Counted from the stretch's first letter, positions 15,934 through 24,975 are shown. The stretch is 33,502 nt of DNA from Parvibaculum sp. (GCA_014359855.1 JACIYQ010000215.1:1-33502); one strand, 5' to 3'. The notes: generated from the letters alone by a model not told the origin. Numbers and translations: made by a program.

Positions 15934-17226
15934 ATGACACCCGGCGCACGTCTGCAATCGGCCATCGACATCCTGAACGATATCTTCCTGAGCGGCCGCC
16001 CGGCGGATCGCATCGTGGAGAACTGGGCGCGTTCGAACCGCTATGCCGGCTCGAAGGACCGCGCCGCCATATCGAACCTCGTCTACACCGTGCTTCGCCG
16101 CCGGGCGGAACTTTCCGCCGCCACGGGCCGCGAGGAAGCGAGGCTCCTCGCCTTCGCGGCTCTTGCGCTCGTCGAGGGCGAGGGAGTGTCCGCGCTCGCC
16201 GATGGCTCCCGCCACGCCCCCGCGCCGCTGACTGAGGAGGAGAGGGCCGTTATTGACGTGGCTTCCCTGCCGGGTCCGGATGCCGCACCCTGGGTCAGGC
16301 TCAATTATCCCGAATGGCTTCACACCGAATTCGAAGAGGCGTTCGGCGTCGCGCTCGAACGTGAGTTGGCGGCTCTCATGGACCGCGCTCCGACCGACCT
16401 TCGCGTCAATACGCTGAAGGCGAACCGCGCGACGGCCCTTGCTGCGCTGGAAGAGGCGGGCCTCTCCGCCGAGCCCTGCCCATGGTCGCCCTGGGGTCTT
16501 CGTCTGACCTCGCGCGGCAATCTGCCGGGCCTGACCGCCTATCGCGACGGCGCAATCGAGATACAGGACGAAGGCTCGCAGCTTGCCTGCCTTCTGGCGG
16601 GTGTGAAACCCGGCGAACAGGTGGTCGATCTTTGCGCGGGCGGCGGCGGCAAATCGCTGGCGCTCGCCGCGATGATGGGCAATCGCGGCCAGATATATGC
16701 CTGCGACACGGATGGCCGGCGTCTTGCGCCACTCGAGCCCCGCGCCCAGCGCGCGGGCATCCGCAATCTCCAGACGCGCACACTCGGCCCCTTCAGGCCC
16801 GGCGAAGCCGATACCGATTTCGCCGGTCTCGAAGCCCGCATGGATTGCGTCCTTGTCGATGCACCTTGCAGCGGCACCGGCGCCTGGCGGCGCAGCCCCG
16901 ACGCCCGCTGGCGTCTCGACCCCGGCACGCTCGAAGGATACCGCGCGGCACAAGCAGAAGTGCTCGCGCGCGCCGCCGCGCTGGTCCGCCCCGGCGGCCG
17001 AATCGTCTATGTCACCTGTTCGCTTCTGCCATCCGAGAACGAGCGGCAGGTGGAAGCCTTCCTCGCTGCCCATCCGGATTTCAAGCCGGTTCCCTGGACC
17101 GCGGCGTGGCCGGAAGGCCTCGTGCCGCCGCCGGCAGTGGTGGGAGACTGGTTTCGCCTGAGCCCGGCCTCGACCGGCACGGACGGCTTTTTTGTCGCCA
17201 TTCTTCGGCGGGAGGCAGGGGAATGA
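15934..17226 (+). CDS. rsmB: 16S rRNA (cytosine-C5) methyltransferase, RsmB/NOP2 family
   Basis: A 430-residue enzyme of the Sun/Fmu family that methylates a cytosine (C967 in E. coli) in 16S rRNA. The N-terminal ~130 residues form the NusB-like helical domain. The catalytic domain has VDLCAGGGGKSLALA for SAM binding, C312 in DAPCSGTGAWRR and C362 in VYVTCSLLPSENE, the two cysteines that release and attack the base. It begins 28 bp after guaB and probably belongs to the same transcript. The family contains several close paralogues, so the exact target base is an inference. Confidence 0.9.
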   Translation: MTPGARLQSAIDILNDIFLSGRPADRIVENWARSNRYAGSKDRAAISNLVYTVLRRRAELSAATGREEARLLAFAALALVEGEGVSALADGSRHAPAPLTEEERAVIDVASLPGPDAAPWVRLNYPEWLHTEFEEAFGVALERELAALMDRAPTDLRVNTLKANRATALAALEEAGLSAEPCPWSPWGLRLTSRGNLPGLTAYRDGAIEIQDEGSQLACLLAGVKPGEQVVDLCAGGGGKSLALAAMMGNRGQIYACDTDGRRLAPLEPRAQRAGIRNLQTRTLGPFRPGEADTDFAGLEARMDCVLVDAPCSGTGAWRRSPDARWRLDPGTLEGYRAAQAEVLARAAALVRPGGRIVYVTCSLLPSENERQVEAFLAAHPDFKPVPWTAAWPEGLVPPPAVVGDWFRLSPASTGTDGFFVAILRREAGE

Positions 17227-17303
17227 TGCGCTGCGGCATCGGGCTTGACGGGTCGGGGGAAGGATGGTCTATCGGATACATTCCCTCCGACGGGCCAGGA
17301 TCC

Positions 17304-17804
17304 ATGGCGGCCTCATTTTCCCGAAAATTGTCGCGTTACGCGCTGCTCCCGGTCTGGCTCATCCTGTTCGCGGCTTTCGTTCTGCCGCAGGCGGCACACG
17401 CCGTCGATGCCCGCTCCGAGCGGGCCTCCCTGCGCCTGGCGGAGAAGGGCGTTGCGGCGGCAGCCGAAGGACGCCTCGAAGAGGCGCAGCGTCTGCTGGA
17501 AGAAGCGGTTGTCTCCAATCCCGCCAATGCGAATGCCTACGCCGAACTGGCAGCCGTGCAGAATGCGGCCGGCAATCCCAGGCTCGCCCGCAAATATTAT
17601 GTCATCGCCCTCGAGATCGATCCGGTTCTTCCCGCAGCGCTGGGCGGCCTCGCGCGCCTGAACGTCGACGCCGGAGATCGCGAAGCGGCGGAAACTCTCC
17701 TGCGGAAGCTCCGCGCGACATGCCCCGCCTGTGCCGAAACGCGCGACGTCGAGCGCGCACTCGCGGGCATCGAACTTCCACCGAAATCGCAACCCAATCC
17801 GTAG
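17304..17804 (+). CDS. Secreted tetratricopeptide-repeat protein
   Basis: A 166-residue protein with a clear signal peptide (SRYALLPVWLILFAAFVLPQ, cleavage probably after AHA), then about three TPR-like helix pairs with typical residues: AEGRLEEAQRLLEEAVVSNP, YAELAAVQNAAGNPRLARKY, ALGGLARLNVDAGDREAAET. It ends with a CPAC motif region and a proline-rich tail. It is presumably periplasmic and may act as a protein-binding scaffold; no partner is evident. I chose ATG 17304 because it starts the signal peptide; ATG 17223, overlapping the rsmB stop, would add 27 residues ahead of it. It sits 7 bp before guaA. Confidence 0.75.
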   Translation: MAASFSRKLSRYALLPVWLILFAAFVLPQAAHAVDARSERASLRLAEKGVAAAAEGRLEEAQRLLEEAVVSNPANANAYAELAAVQNAAGNPRLARKYYVIALEIDPVLPAALGGLARLNVDAGDREAAETLLRKLRATCPACAETRDVERALAGIELPPKSQPNP

Positions 17805-17811
17805 ACGGAAC

Positions 17812-19362
17812 ATGACTGAAGACCGCATTCTCATCATCGACTTTGGCAGCCAGGTCACGCAGCTCATTGCAAGGCGCGTTCGCGAAAGCGGCGTCTATTG
17901 CGAGATCGTGCCTTTCAACAAGGTCGAGGAGATGTGGGAAGGCTTTGGCCCGAGAGGGATCATCCTTTCCGGCAGCCCCGCCAGCGTCAGCCGCGAAAAC
18001 AGCCCGCGTGCGCCCCAATTCGTCTTTGAGGCAGGACTGCCCGTTCTCGGCATCTGTTACGGGCAGCAGACCATGACGCTGCAGCTCGGCGGCAAGGTCG
18101 AGGGAAGCGACGAGCGCGAGTTCGGCCGCGCCTCGATTGAGCTGGTCGAGGACACGCCTCTGCTCGACGGAATCGTCAAGAAAGGCGAGAGCGAGCCCGT
18201 CTGGATGAGCCATGGCGACCGCGTCGTCGCCATCGCGCCGGGCTTCAAGGTCGTGGCGCAGAGCCGCGGCGCGCCTTTCGCCGTCATCGCCGACGAGGAA
18301 CGCCGTTTCTATGGCGTCCAGTTCCATCCCGAAGTCGTCCACACGCCGCGCGGCCGCGACATGCTGTGGAATTTCACGCATCGCATCTGCGGCTGTAAGG
18401 GCGACTGGACCATGGCCGCCTTCCGCGAAACCGAAATCGCCAAGGTGCGCGCACAGGTAGGGTCGGGCAGGGTGATCTGCGGCCTTTCCGGCGGCGTCGA
18501 TTCATCGGTCGTCGCCGTGCTGCTGCACGAAGCGATCGGCGACCGGCTTCAATGCGTCTTCGTCGACACCGGCATGATGCGCGCGGGCGAGGCCGAGCAG
18601 GTCGTCTCGCTCTTCCGCGATCACTACAACATCCCGCTCGTCGCGGTCGACGCGAGCGAGCTTTTCCTCGGCAAGCTCGACGGTGTCACGGACCCTGAAC
18701 AAAAGCGCAAGATCATCGGCGCGACCTTCATCGACGTCTTCGAAGCGGAAGCAAAGAAGATCGGCGGCGCGGATTTCCTCGCGCAGGGCACGCTTTACCC
18801 CGACGTGATCGAGAGCGTCTCCTTCGCGGGCGGACCTTCCGTCACCATCAAGAGCCATCACAATGTCGGCGGGCTGCCCGAGCGCATGAACATGAAGCTC
18901 GTTGAGCCGCTCCGCGAACTCTTCAAGGACGAGGTGCGCGAGCTTGGCCGCGAACTCGGTCTTCCCGAGCAATTCGTCGGCCGCCATCCTTTCCCCGGAC
19001 CGGGCCTCGCGATCCGCGTGCCGGGCGAAATCACGCGCGAGCGCCTCGAGATCCTGCGCAAGGCGGACACCATCTATCTGGAAGAAATCCGCGCGGCCGG
19101 TCTCTACGACCGGATATGGCAGGCTTTCGCCGTGCTGCTGCCCGTGCGCACGGTCGGCGTCATGGGCGATGAGCGCACCTACGATTATGTCTGCGCGCTC
19201 CGCGCCGTCACCTCGCTCGACGGCATGACGGCGGATTATTATCCGTTCTCTCACGAGTTCCTGGGCCAGGTCTCGACCCGCATCATCAACGAAGTGCGCG
19301 GCATCAACCGCGTCGTCTACGACGTGACCTCGAAGCCGCCGGGAACGATTGAGTGGGAGTGA
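17812..19362 (+). CDS. guaA: GMP synthase (glutamine-hydrolysing)
   Basis: A 516-residue enzyme that aminates XMP to GMP using glutamine and ATP. The class I glutamine amidotransferase domain has the nucleophile C82 (GICYGQQTM) and H172/E174 (QFHPEV). The ATP-pyrophosphatase domain has its P loop at LSGGVDSSVVA (~225-235). The C-terminal dimerisation domain closes with VTSKPPGTIEWE, the usual family end, so the gene is intact despite the element integrated behind it. It lies downstream of guaB, rsmB and the TPR gene on the same strand. Confidence 0.97.
   Translation: MTEDRILIIDFGSQVTQLIARRVRESGVYCEIVPFNKVEEMWEGFGPRGIILSGSPASVSRENSPRAPQFVFEAGLPVLGICYGQQTMTLQLGGKVEGSDEREFGRASIELVEDTPLLDGIVKKGESEPVWMSHGDRVVAIAPGFKVVAQSRGAPFAVIADEERRFYGVQFHPEVVHTPRGRDMLWNFTHRICGCKGDWTMAAFRETEIAKVRAQVGSGRVICGLSGGVDSSVVAVLLHEAIGDRLQCVFVDTGMMRAGEAEQVVSLFRDHYNIPLVAVDASELFLGKLDGVTDPEQKRKIIGATFIDVFEAEAKKIGGADFLAQGTLYPDVIESVSFAGGPSVTIKSHHNVGGLPERMNMKLVEPLRELFKDEVRELGRELGLPEQFVGRHPFPGPGLAIRVPGEITRERLEILRKADTIYLEEIRAAGLYDRIWQAFAVLLPVRTVGVMGDERTYDYVCALRAVTSLDGMTADYYPFSHEFLGQVSTRIINEVRGINRVVYDVTSKPPGTIEWE
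19339..19362 (+). other. Probable attachment site (attL) at the guaA 3' end
   Basis: The last codons of guaA (CCGGGAACGATTGAGTGGG then AGTGA) are followed by non-core DNA and, 221 bp on, by an integrase gene reading the same way. The 3' end of guaA is an established integration site for genomic islands. I searched by eye for a second copy of this end elsewhere in the window and found none, so the core is not delimited. Confidence 0.45.
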
Positions 19363-19478
19363 ATTAGGGTGGTTTCAGACCATCCCGCTCCGTGCCGGAA
19401 ATCGCACGAACTCGTTGACTGACAAGGATTATTTTTCCCACCCCGTGTCGCTGCGTGTCACCCCAGCCGAGCCACTTT

Positions 19479-19536
19479 GTTGGTACCGATGTTGGTATGG
19501 CGCAGGATGGTCGAGAAACGGGCTTCCGGTACCAAC
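19479..19536. repeat. GTTGGTA iterons upstream of the integrase
   Basis: GTTGGTACCG (19479-19488) is followed 12 bp on by GTTGGTATGG (19491-19500), and an exact inverted copy CGGTACCAAC lies at 19527-19536. They sit between guaA and the integrase start. They may be arm-type integrase sites or an operator for the AlpA-type regulator. Confidence 0.5.
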
Positions 19537-19583
19537 AGCGCCTGTTGATGGTATCCGTTTGCCCCCGGACCGGATGCGGATTT

Positions 19584-20933
19584 ATGGGCGATCTCACTGA
19601 TAAAGAACTGAAAAATCTCAAGCCGAAGGCCAAGCTCTACAAGGTGACGGACCGCGACGGGATGCACGCGGCCGTCACGCCGACCGGGGTCATCTCGTTC
19701 CGCTATCAGTACCGGGTGAACGGGCGGCAGGAGGTGTTGACCATCGGCCGGTATAGCGCCGAGGCGGCGCGCAATCTGACACGGGCGCCCGACGCGCTGG
19801 AATACGGAATGGAGGTGTCGCTTGCGGAGGCAAGGTCGCTGCTGGCGCGTGCCCGGCGTCAGGTCGAGCGGGGCGAGTCGCCGTCGAAAGCCAAGGTGGA
19901 GAAGCGCACCGCGTCAGCCGAGGCGTTGACGTTCGGCGGGTGGGCGGAAGCCTATTTCAAGCACAAAGCCGATCCCAAGTCGGGGGCCGAGAAACTGGCC
20001 GACAGCACCCTGGCGATGCGGCGGTCCGTCTATGATCGCGCCATCGCGGGAGAGTTGTCGAAGCTCAAGCTGGGGGAGGTGACGCCGCAACGCCTCAAAC
20101 ATCTGTGCGACGAGGTTAAGGAGAAGCGCGGGCCGGCCGTCGCCGTGCATGTCCGCGAGGTCGTGTTGCTGGTGTTCCGCCATGCCCAGGGAAGCGGGCT
20201 GGACGTGAGCAACCCGGCCGAGTCGATCCGCACCAGCGCCATCGCCACCTTCGAGCCGCGCGAGCGCGCCCTTTCGCCATCCGAGGTTCGCGCGGTCCTG
20301 GCGGCCTTGGATCATGTGTCGGCGGTGCCCACGCTGCGCTTAGCGGTGAAGTTTGTCCTGCTGACCGGCGTCCGCAAGTCGGAGTTCATCGACGCCACAT
20401 GGAAGGAAATCGACTTCGTCACCGCGCGCTGGACGATCCCCGCCGAGCGCATGAAGGCCGGCAAGGCGCATGTCGTCCCGCTGAGCGATCAGGCGCTCGA
20501 CATTCTGACGGTGTTCCGCACCATGTTCGGCGCCAGCCGATACCTGCACCCCGGCCGGTACGACAGCGACACGCCGATTAGCAACGCCACGCTCAACCGC
20601 GTGATCGACACGGTGGTAGAGCGTATCCGGGAGGCTGATCCTGACTTTCAGAGCTTCGGCGTTCACGACCTGCGCCGCACGTTCTCGACCGGCCTGAACC
20701 GCGCCAAGTTCGATGATCGCTGGATCGAGATGAGCCTGGCCCATGCGCCCCGGAACCGGATCGCGGCCGTCTACAACGTGAACCGCTACCTCGCTGAGCG
20801 GAAGATCATGCTTCAGTGCTGGGCCGATATGCTCGACGCTTGGGTGAAGGGCGAATCCGCAAAAGAGCTGATCGCAGACGCGAAGCGACGTGCCGCCGAG
20901 GTTCACGACGACGAATTGGACGACGATCTCTGA
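19584..20933 (+). CDS. int: P4-type tyrosine site-specific integrase
   Basis: A 449-residue recombinase. The N-terminal arm-binding region (LTDKELKNLKPKAKLYKVTD, SFRYQYRVNGRQEVLTIGRY) is of the DUF4102 type, followed by a core-binding domain (~120-215). The catalytic domain has R264 (TGVRKSE), H361 and R364 (GVHDLRRTF) and the nucleophile Y397 (AAVYNVNRY). All key residues are present, so it should be active. I chose ATG 19584, the start of the family's usual N terminus; an in-frame ATG 43 codons upstream runs through the GTTGGTA repeats and looks non-coding. It ends one base before the stop of the convergent AlpA-type gene. Placement right behind guaA makes guaA its likely target. Confidence 0.93.
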   Translation: MGDLTDKELKNLKPKAKLYKVTDRDGMHAAVTPTGVISFRYQYRVNGRQEVLTIGRYSAEAARNLTRAPDALEYGMEVSLAEARSLLARARRQVERGESPSKAKVEKRTASAEALTFGGWAEAYFKHKADPKSGAEKLADSTLAMRRSVYDRAIAGELSKLKLGEVTPQRLKHLCDEVKEKRGPAVAVHVREVVLLVFRHAQGSGLDVSNPAESIRTSAIATFEPRERALSPSEVRAVLAALDHVSAVPTLRLAVKFVLLTGVRKSEFIDATWKEIDFVTARWTIPAERMKAGKAHVVPLSDQALDILTVFRTMFGASRYLHPGRYDSDTPISNATLNRVIDTVVERIREADPDFQSFGVHDLRRTFSTGLNRAKFDDRWIEMSLAHAPRNRIAAVYNVNRYLAERKIMLQCWADMLDAWVKGESAKELIADAKRRAAEVHDDELDDDL

Positions 20934-20934
20934 A

Positions 20935-21168
20935 CTACGTGGTGCGGCTCGCGTCCATTCTGTCAGTCGTCGTCATTGGTGACCGCCAGCCGACGGGATC
21001 GGCAATCCAGCGGTCGATGTCGGATTCCCGCCAGCCCGCGCCGTTGATGCTGATCTTGATCCGAGGCGGGAACGTGCCCTCGGCGATCTTGCGGTAGATG
21101 GTGGACCGGGACAGCCCGGTGCGGGCGAGAACGGTTTTCATGCGGACGATACGGTCTGCTACGAGCAT
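20935..21168 (-). CDS. AlpA-family helix-turn-helix regulator
   Basis: A 77-residue DNA-binding protein. RMKTVLARTGLSRSTIYRKI contains the MerR/excisionase-like helix-turn-helix, followed by FPPRIKISINGAGWRESDID and the terminal IDRWIADP. AlpA-type proteins usually activate integrase/excision genes of P4-like elements. An AGGAGG ribosome site precedes the ATG by about 9 bases. It is convergent with the integrase and upstream of nothing else on its strand, so it may be expressed from its own promoter near 21200. A 130-bp gap separates it from the traA stop. Confidence 0.85.
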   Translation of the reverse strand: MLVADRIVRMKTVLARTGLSRSTIYRKIAEGTFPPRIKISINGAGWRESDIDRWIADPVGWRSPMTTTDRMDASRTT

Positions 21169-21298
21169 GGCTGCGCTGCCTCCTGCCGGGTGTTTCTGAC
21201 GGCTTCCGGGACAAGACAGAGCGAGGATTTGCTGTTGTGCAAGAGTGATTTAGGCGTCGTAGCGCCGTGGCGTAGAGGCGGCGGTAAATAGGATGGTT

Positions 21299-24208
21299 CT
21301 ACAGCCCGAGACCCCGGCCCCGGCCAAGCCCGAACGTGAGGGTGAGGTCGCGGCCGACCCCCATTCCCGAATCGAATGAGATGCCGAGTTCCCGCTTGCG
21401 GCCCGCCAGAAGGGACTCCATCTGCGGGTCGCGTTCCAGGCTGTGCGCCATGTTCCCCATTTCCGCCCGCGCGGCCCTGTGACCGGCATAGTCGCCCGCT
21501 GCATATCGTTCGTCGCTGGCCCTGTGGAGATTTTGCCAGCGTTCCACGAAACGGTCGGCGCGCAGGTCGGGATCTGTGCGTAGCTCGGTTTCCAGTTGCA
21601 GGGCGCGGATTGCGCGCCGGGCGTCGCCGGACGCCGCCTCCGCCGCAAGCTCCGGGTTTTTCTTGTAGGCGGCTTCGGCGTCGTGCGAGCCGTGGGGGCG
21701 CACCTCCTCGAACCGCTGGCGCGCCTCCTGCAATTCCCTGATCTGATCGGGGCTGGCCTTGCCGCCCTGGCCCTGCGCCTCGAAGATCGCATCCACGGCG
21801 CGGGCATGACACACGAGTGCCTTGGTGCGGGCCTTGCGCAGGGCCTCTGCCGGGTCTTCTTCCACCTTCCTTTCCGGCCCTTGCTCGCCCTCGGTGGGCA
21901 GGTGCAACCCGTCAAACATGCCGCGCACCTTCTCGGGAACCTGCTTGACGATCTCGACAACCCGTTCCACGCGCTCGCGGAAGGTGATGCCGCGCCGCTC
22001 GGCGTAGCTCTGTGCCGGGTCGTAATCCGTCGCCATGTCCTTGGCGCGGTCGCGCGACAGGGTGCGGACAAGCCTGCTGTCGTCGGCGAAGTCATCGCGG
22101 CCGTAATGCAGGTCCATGCCGTCGCGGTGGCGCGACAGGGCGACATAGCTGCCGTGAGCGTCCAGGCCCGGCGTCGCCAGAACATGGATGCGGTCCACGG
22201 TCATGCCCTGCGCCTTGTGGATGGTCGCGGCATAGCCGTGGTCGATGCGGTCGTAGTCCTTGAAGTCAAACGCGACGCTGCGCCCGTCGTCGGTGCGCAC
22301 GGACATGGATCGTTCGCTGACCTCAACGATGGTTCCGAGCGTGCCGTTCTTCACGCCAAGGCCGCGCTCGTTTTGCAGGAACATGACGCGATCTCCGCTG
22401 GCGAAACTGCGTTCGCCGCGCTCGACGGTCAGGTGAACGTCCTCGCCCAATTCGCCCGTTTCCCGCATCCGCTCGCGCGCCGCCTCGTTGAGCGCGCGCA
22501 CCTCGTCGTTGGTGTGGGTGAGGATGATGCGGCTCTTGTCGGGCGCTGCCTGCCGCTCGCGGTCCCAGCGGTCGATCAGATCGTCGCGCGCCTGCTCGCG
22601 TGTCTGCGCTTCATGCACCATGCCGTGACTGTCATAGGCATGGATCGCTTCGCCCGTCCGGCCGGCCGCCAGGTCGCGCGTGGCGTCGCGCTGCCAGTCC
22701 TCGTGCTGGCGGCGCACCTCGCCGATCTCCGCCCCGCCGTGGCGCTCGTGAATGGAGCGGAACGCCGCGCCCGCCTCGATGGATTGCAACTGTTGCGGAT
22801 CGCCGACCAGCACCACCTTCGCACCGGCCTCGGCGGCATGGGACAGCACGCGCTCCAACTGGCGCGTGCCGACCATGCCCGCCTCGTCGATCACCAGAAC
22901 ATCGCGCGCGGTGAGCACGTCGCGGCCCTGTCCCCAACCGTGCTCCAGGCTGGCGATGGTGCGTGACGCGATGCCCGATCCACTTTCCAGATTCTCGGCC
23001 GCGATGCCGGACAGCGCCACGCCCCGGACCTCGTAGCCCGCCGCTTCCCAGGCTTCGCGCGCCACGCCCAGCATCGCGCTCTTTCCCGTCCCGGCATAGC
23101 CAACGACGATGCCGAGATCGCGCCCGTCCGTGACATGCGCCAGCGCCTCAGCCTGCTCGCCGGACAGGACAAGGCCGCGCGCTTCCGCACGCGCCAGCGC
23201 CGTTTCGCGATCCGCATCACGCACGCCATGGCGTTCCGTCTCGGCCATGAGTTCGGCGGCGCGGTGCAGGCGCTGCTCGGCCTCGATCATCTTGGCTGTG
23301 GTGAAGCGGTCCTCGCCGCGTCCGTCCGCGCCGAGTTCGACCAGGTCGGGCGCGCTCCGTATTGCGCCCATGACCTCGTTGAACTGCTCGATCCCGTCGC
23401 TGTGCCGGTGCGCGAACATCGCCATGTCGCGCCGCGTGAAGGTGGATTGCTGATGCGTGATGGCTTCCAGCGCGATGGAAGGATCGGCGATGATCCGCAC
23501 ACCGTTGTTGCGCGCGATCTCGCGGTGCATTTCCGCGCGGTCGGCGGCCTCGATCCCTTCGCCCTCGATCCGCTGCGCGGGTGCGCCGATCTGGCTCTGC
23601 GGCTCCAGCGCGATGCCCTGCGCCTCCAGGCTGCGATGGTCGATGCGCGCGTCGATGTCGAGTTCGGCCAGACGCTCGTTGGCCAGCTCCGCCCAGCGTT
23701 CGCGCCAGCGCTCCACCATCTCGGTACGGTTCCAGTCCCGCACCTTCTGGCCGAAGCCGTTTTCGTCCACGGATCGCATGGTGAGCATGACATGGGCATG
23801 GGGCCTGGGCGTCCCGTCCTCGGCCATATCCCAATGCACATTGAGGTCGGCGATCATGCCCTGATCGACGAACTCCGCCTGCACGAAGTCGCGGGCGAGT
23901 TCGATGCCCTGCGCCCGCGTCATCTCGCGCGGAATGGCGAACTCGATCTCGCGGCAAAGCTGCGCGTCCTTCCGTTTCTCGAAGGCTTCGACATCGTTCC
24001 AGAGCCGTTCGCGGTCGTTCCATTGCTCCGGGGCGTTCTCCGGCAGCATGACCTCGGAATGGACGACGCCGCGCTTGCTGGAAAAGTCGTGGCTGCGCTC
24101 AATCCGGTCGTCGCGCAGCCGCGAGGCCGAGCGGTAGGCGGCGGAGGCCACCGCGCTGGAGCCGGCCTTGCGGCCGATGACCTTGACGTGAAGATGATAG
24201 ATCGCCAT
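21299..24208 (-). CDS. traA: Ti-type conjugative relaxase-helicase TraA (MobQ)
   Basis: A 969-residue bifunctional protein that nicks the origin of transfer and unwinds DNA. The N-terminal MobA/MobL domain has the probable nucleophile Y25 (SAVASAAYRSAS), H125 and the metal-binding pair H137/H139 in RPHAHVMLTM. The TraI/RecD-like helicase has Walker A GYAGTGKS (370-377) and Walker B VLVIDEAGMV (D441). Later helicase motifs include DPQQLQS and GYAATIHKAQGMT. The C terminus is helical and ends in a glycine-rich LGRGRGLGL tail. Ti-plasmid TraA is about 1100 residues, so this one is shorter at the C terminus. It diverges from the TraC/TraD genes across the candidate oriT. Confidence 0.93.
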   Translation of the reverse strand: MAIYHLHVKVIGRKAGSSAVASAAYRSASRLRDDRIERSHDFSSKRGVVHSEVMLPENAPEQWNDRERLWNDVEAFEKRKDAQLCREIEFAIPREMTRAQGIELARDFVQAEFVDQGMIADLNVHWDMAEDGTPRPHAHVMLTMRSVDENGFGQKVRDWNRTEMVERWRERWAELANERLAELDIDARIDHRSLEAQGIALEPQSQIGAPAQRIEGEGIEAADRAEMHREIARNNGVRIIADPSIALEAITHQQSTFTRRDMAMFAHRHSDGIEQFNEVMGAIRSAPDLVELGADGRGEDRFTTAKMIEAEQRLHRAAELMAETERHGVRDADRETALARAEARGLVLSGEQAEALAHVTDGRDLGIVVGYAGTGKSAMLGVAREAWEAAGYEVRGVALSGIAAENLESGSGIASRTIASLEHGWGQGRDVLTARDVLVIDEAGMVGTRQLERVLSHAAEAGAKVVLVGDPQQLQSIEAGAAFRSIHERHGGAEIGEVRRQHEDWQRDATRDLAAGRTGEAIHAYDSHGMVHEAQTREQARDDLIDRWDRERQAAPDKSRIILTHTNDEVRALNEAARERMRETGELGEDVHLTVERGERSFASGDRVMFLQNERGLGVKNGTLGTIVEVSERSMSVRTDDGRSVAFDFKDYDRIDHGYAATIHKAQGMTVDRIHVLATPGLDAHGSYVALSRHRDGMDLHYGRDDFADDSRLVRTLSRDRAKDMATDYDPAQSYAERRGITFRERVERVVEIVKQVPEKVRGMFDGLHLPTEGEQGPERKVEEDPAEALRKARTKALVCHARAVDAIFEAQGQGGKASPDQIRELQEARQRFEEVRPHGSHDAEAAYKKNPELAAEAASGDARRAIRALQLETELRTDPDLRADRFVERWQNLHRASDERYAAGDYAGHRAARAEMGNMAHSLERDPQMESLLAGRKRELGISFDSGMGVGRDLTLTFGLGRGRGLGL

Positions 24209-24238
24209 CGCGATCCGAACATCACCACGGCGAAGCGC

Positions 24239-24266
24239 ACGTCGGAACGACGTATAAGCGCGCCCT
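24239..24266. other. Candidate origin of transfer (oriT), RSF1010/Ti-like
   Basis: An inverted repeat ACGTCG-GAA-CGACGT (24239-24253) is followed immediately by ATAAGCGCGCCCT (24254-24266). This repeats the architecture of RSF1010/R1162-type oriTs, a small inverted repeat followed by a TAAATGCGCCCT-like nic region. A second 7-bp inverted repeat lies at 24281-24287/24306-24312 (CGGGACG/CGTCCCG). The position, 31 bp before the traA start in the traA-traC gap, is where Ti plasmids carry oriT. Confidence 0.65.
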
Positions 24267-24379
24267 CGAAACTAATTTCTCGGGACGATCCGCGCCGTTT
24301 CAGCCCGTCCCGGCAACCTTACAGCATTGAGGCAGGCGCTCAACTATCATCGCTCCATCGACAGCTTATGGAGACGACG

Positions 24380-24706
24380 ATGCGCAAGCCACGGGACTTC
24401 GACACGGAACTGAAGTCACTGGAGGACAAGGCAAAAGACCTGAAAGCCCGCAAGGTGCAGCAGCTTGGCGAGCTGGTCATCTCCACCGGAGCCGATGCCC
24501 TCAGTGCCGAGGAACTGGCTGGCGCGCTGATCGTGCTGGCCGAAACCAAAGACGCCGGAAAGAGGGAGGCATGGGCGAAACGCGGCGCGGCGTTCTTTCA
24601 AGGGCGGTCACGGCGATCTGCATCGGCGCCTGACCGCGACGTTGGTGGCGCTCAACCGCAACCGGGCAGCCCGCAACCGGCATCAGGGGGCGCGGGCGCG
24701 GCATGA
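24380..24706 (+). CDS. TraC-like small conjugal transfer protein
   Basis: A 108-residue protein whose first ~70 residues are charged and helical (KPRDFDTELKSLEDKAKDLK, VQQLGELVISTGADALSAEE), ending the conserved part at KRGAAFFQG; the tail is Gly/Pro/Ala-rich and disordered-looking. It resembles the small TraC/TraD-type accessory proteins encoded opposite traA in Ti-like systems, thought to support relaxosome formation. GGAG lies 6 bases before ATG 24380; an ATG four codons upstream is less well placed. It ends 1 bp before the next gene. Annotations often use traC or traD for this family interchangeably. Confidence 0.75.
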   Translation: MRKPRDFDTELKSLEDKAKDLKARKVQQLGELVISTGADALSAEELAGALIVLAETKDAGKREAWAKRGAAFFQGRSRRSASAPDRDVGGAQPQPGSPQPASGGAGAA

Positions 24707-24707
24707 C

Positions 24708-24974
24708 ATGCGCACTTGGCAGGTCGAACGCCGCAAGCGCACACGGCATCTGATCGAACTCGGCGGCCTCGTGGTCAAGGCCGGGATCGTGGACCTGACG
24801 GGTGATGATCGCGCTATGATCTACGGCGCGCTGCTCTGGATGGCCGACAAGTTGCTGAGCGAGGACGGCGAACGGGTGCGCGGCATCTGGATAAAGCTGG
24901 GAAAGATGGCGTTTGAGGCGGATCATCCAGCAGACACGCATGGCAGGACGAGACCGCCGCAGGACCGGGCGTGA
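24708..24974 (+). CDS. traD: Conjugal transfer protein TraD
   Basis: An 88-residue protein with the TraD signature RRKRTRHLIELGGLVVKAGI, then LTGDDRAMIYGALLWMADKL. In Ti-type systems it is a short accessory protein encoded between traC and traG. Here the next expected gene, traG (coupling ATPase), is absent and a nuclease gene faces it instead, so the transfer operon is cut short at this point. The start ATG overlaps the preceding stop region (ATGACATG), consistent with translational coupling. Confidence 0.85.
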   Translation: MRTWQVERRKRTRHLIELGGLVVKAGIVDLTGDDRAMIYGALLWMADKLLSEDGERVRGIWIKLGKMAFEADHPADTHGRTRPPQDRA

Positions 24975-24975
24975 A

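Noticed and set aside
14418..16013. A 531-codon open frame antisense to guaB
   Set aside because: Same GC-driven artefact; guaB on the other strand is unmistakable.
23135..24379. Long plus-strand extension upstream of the TraC-like gene, antisense to traA
   Set aside because: Only the part from 24380 shows family similarity and a ribosome site; the upstream part mirrors traA and crosses the oriT candidate.
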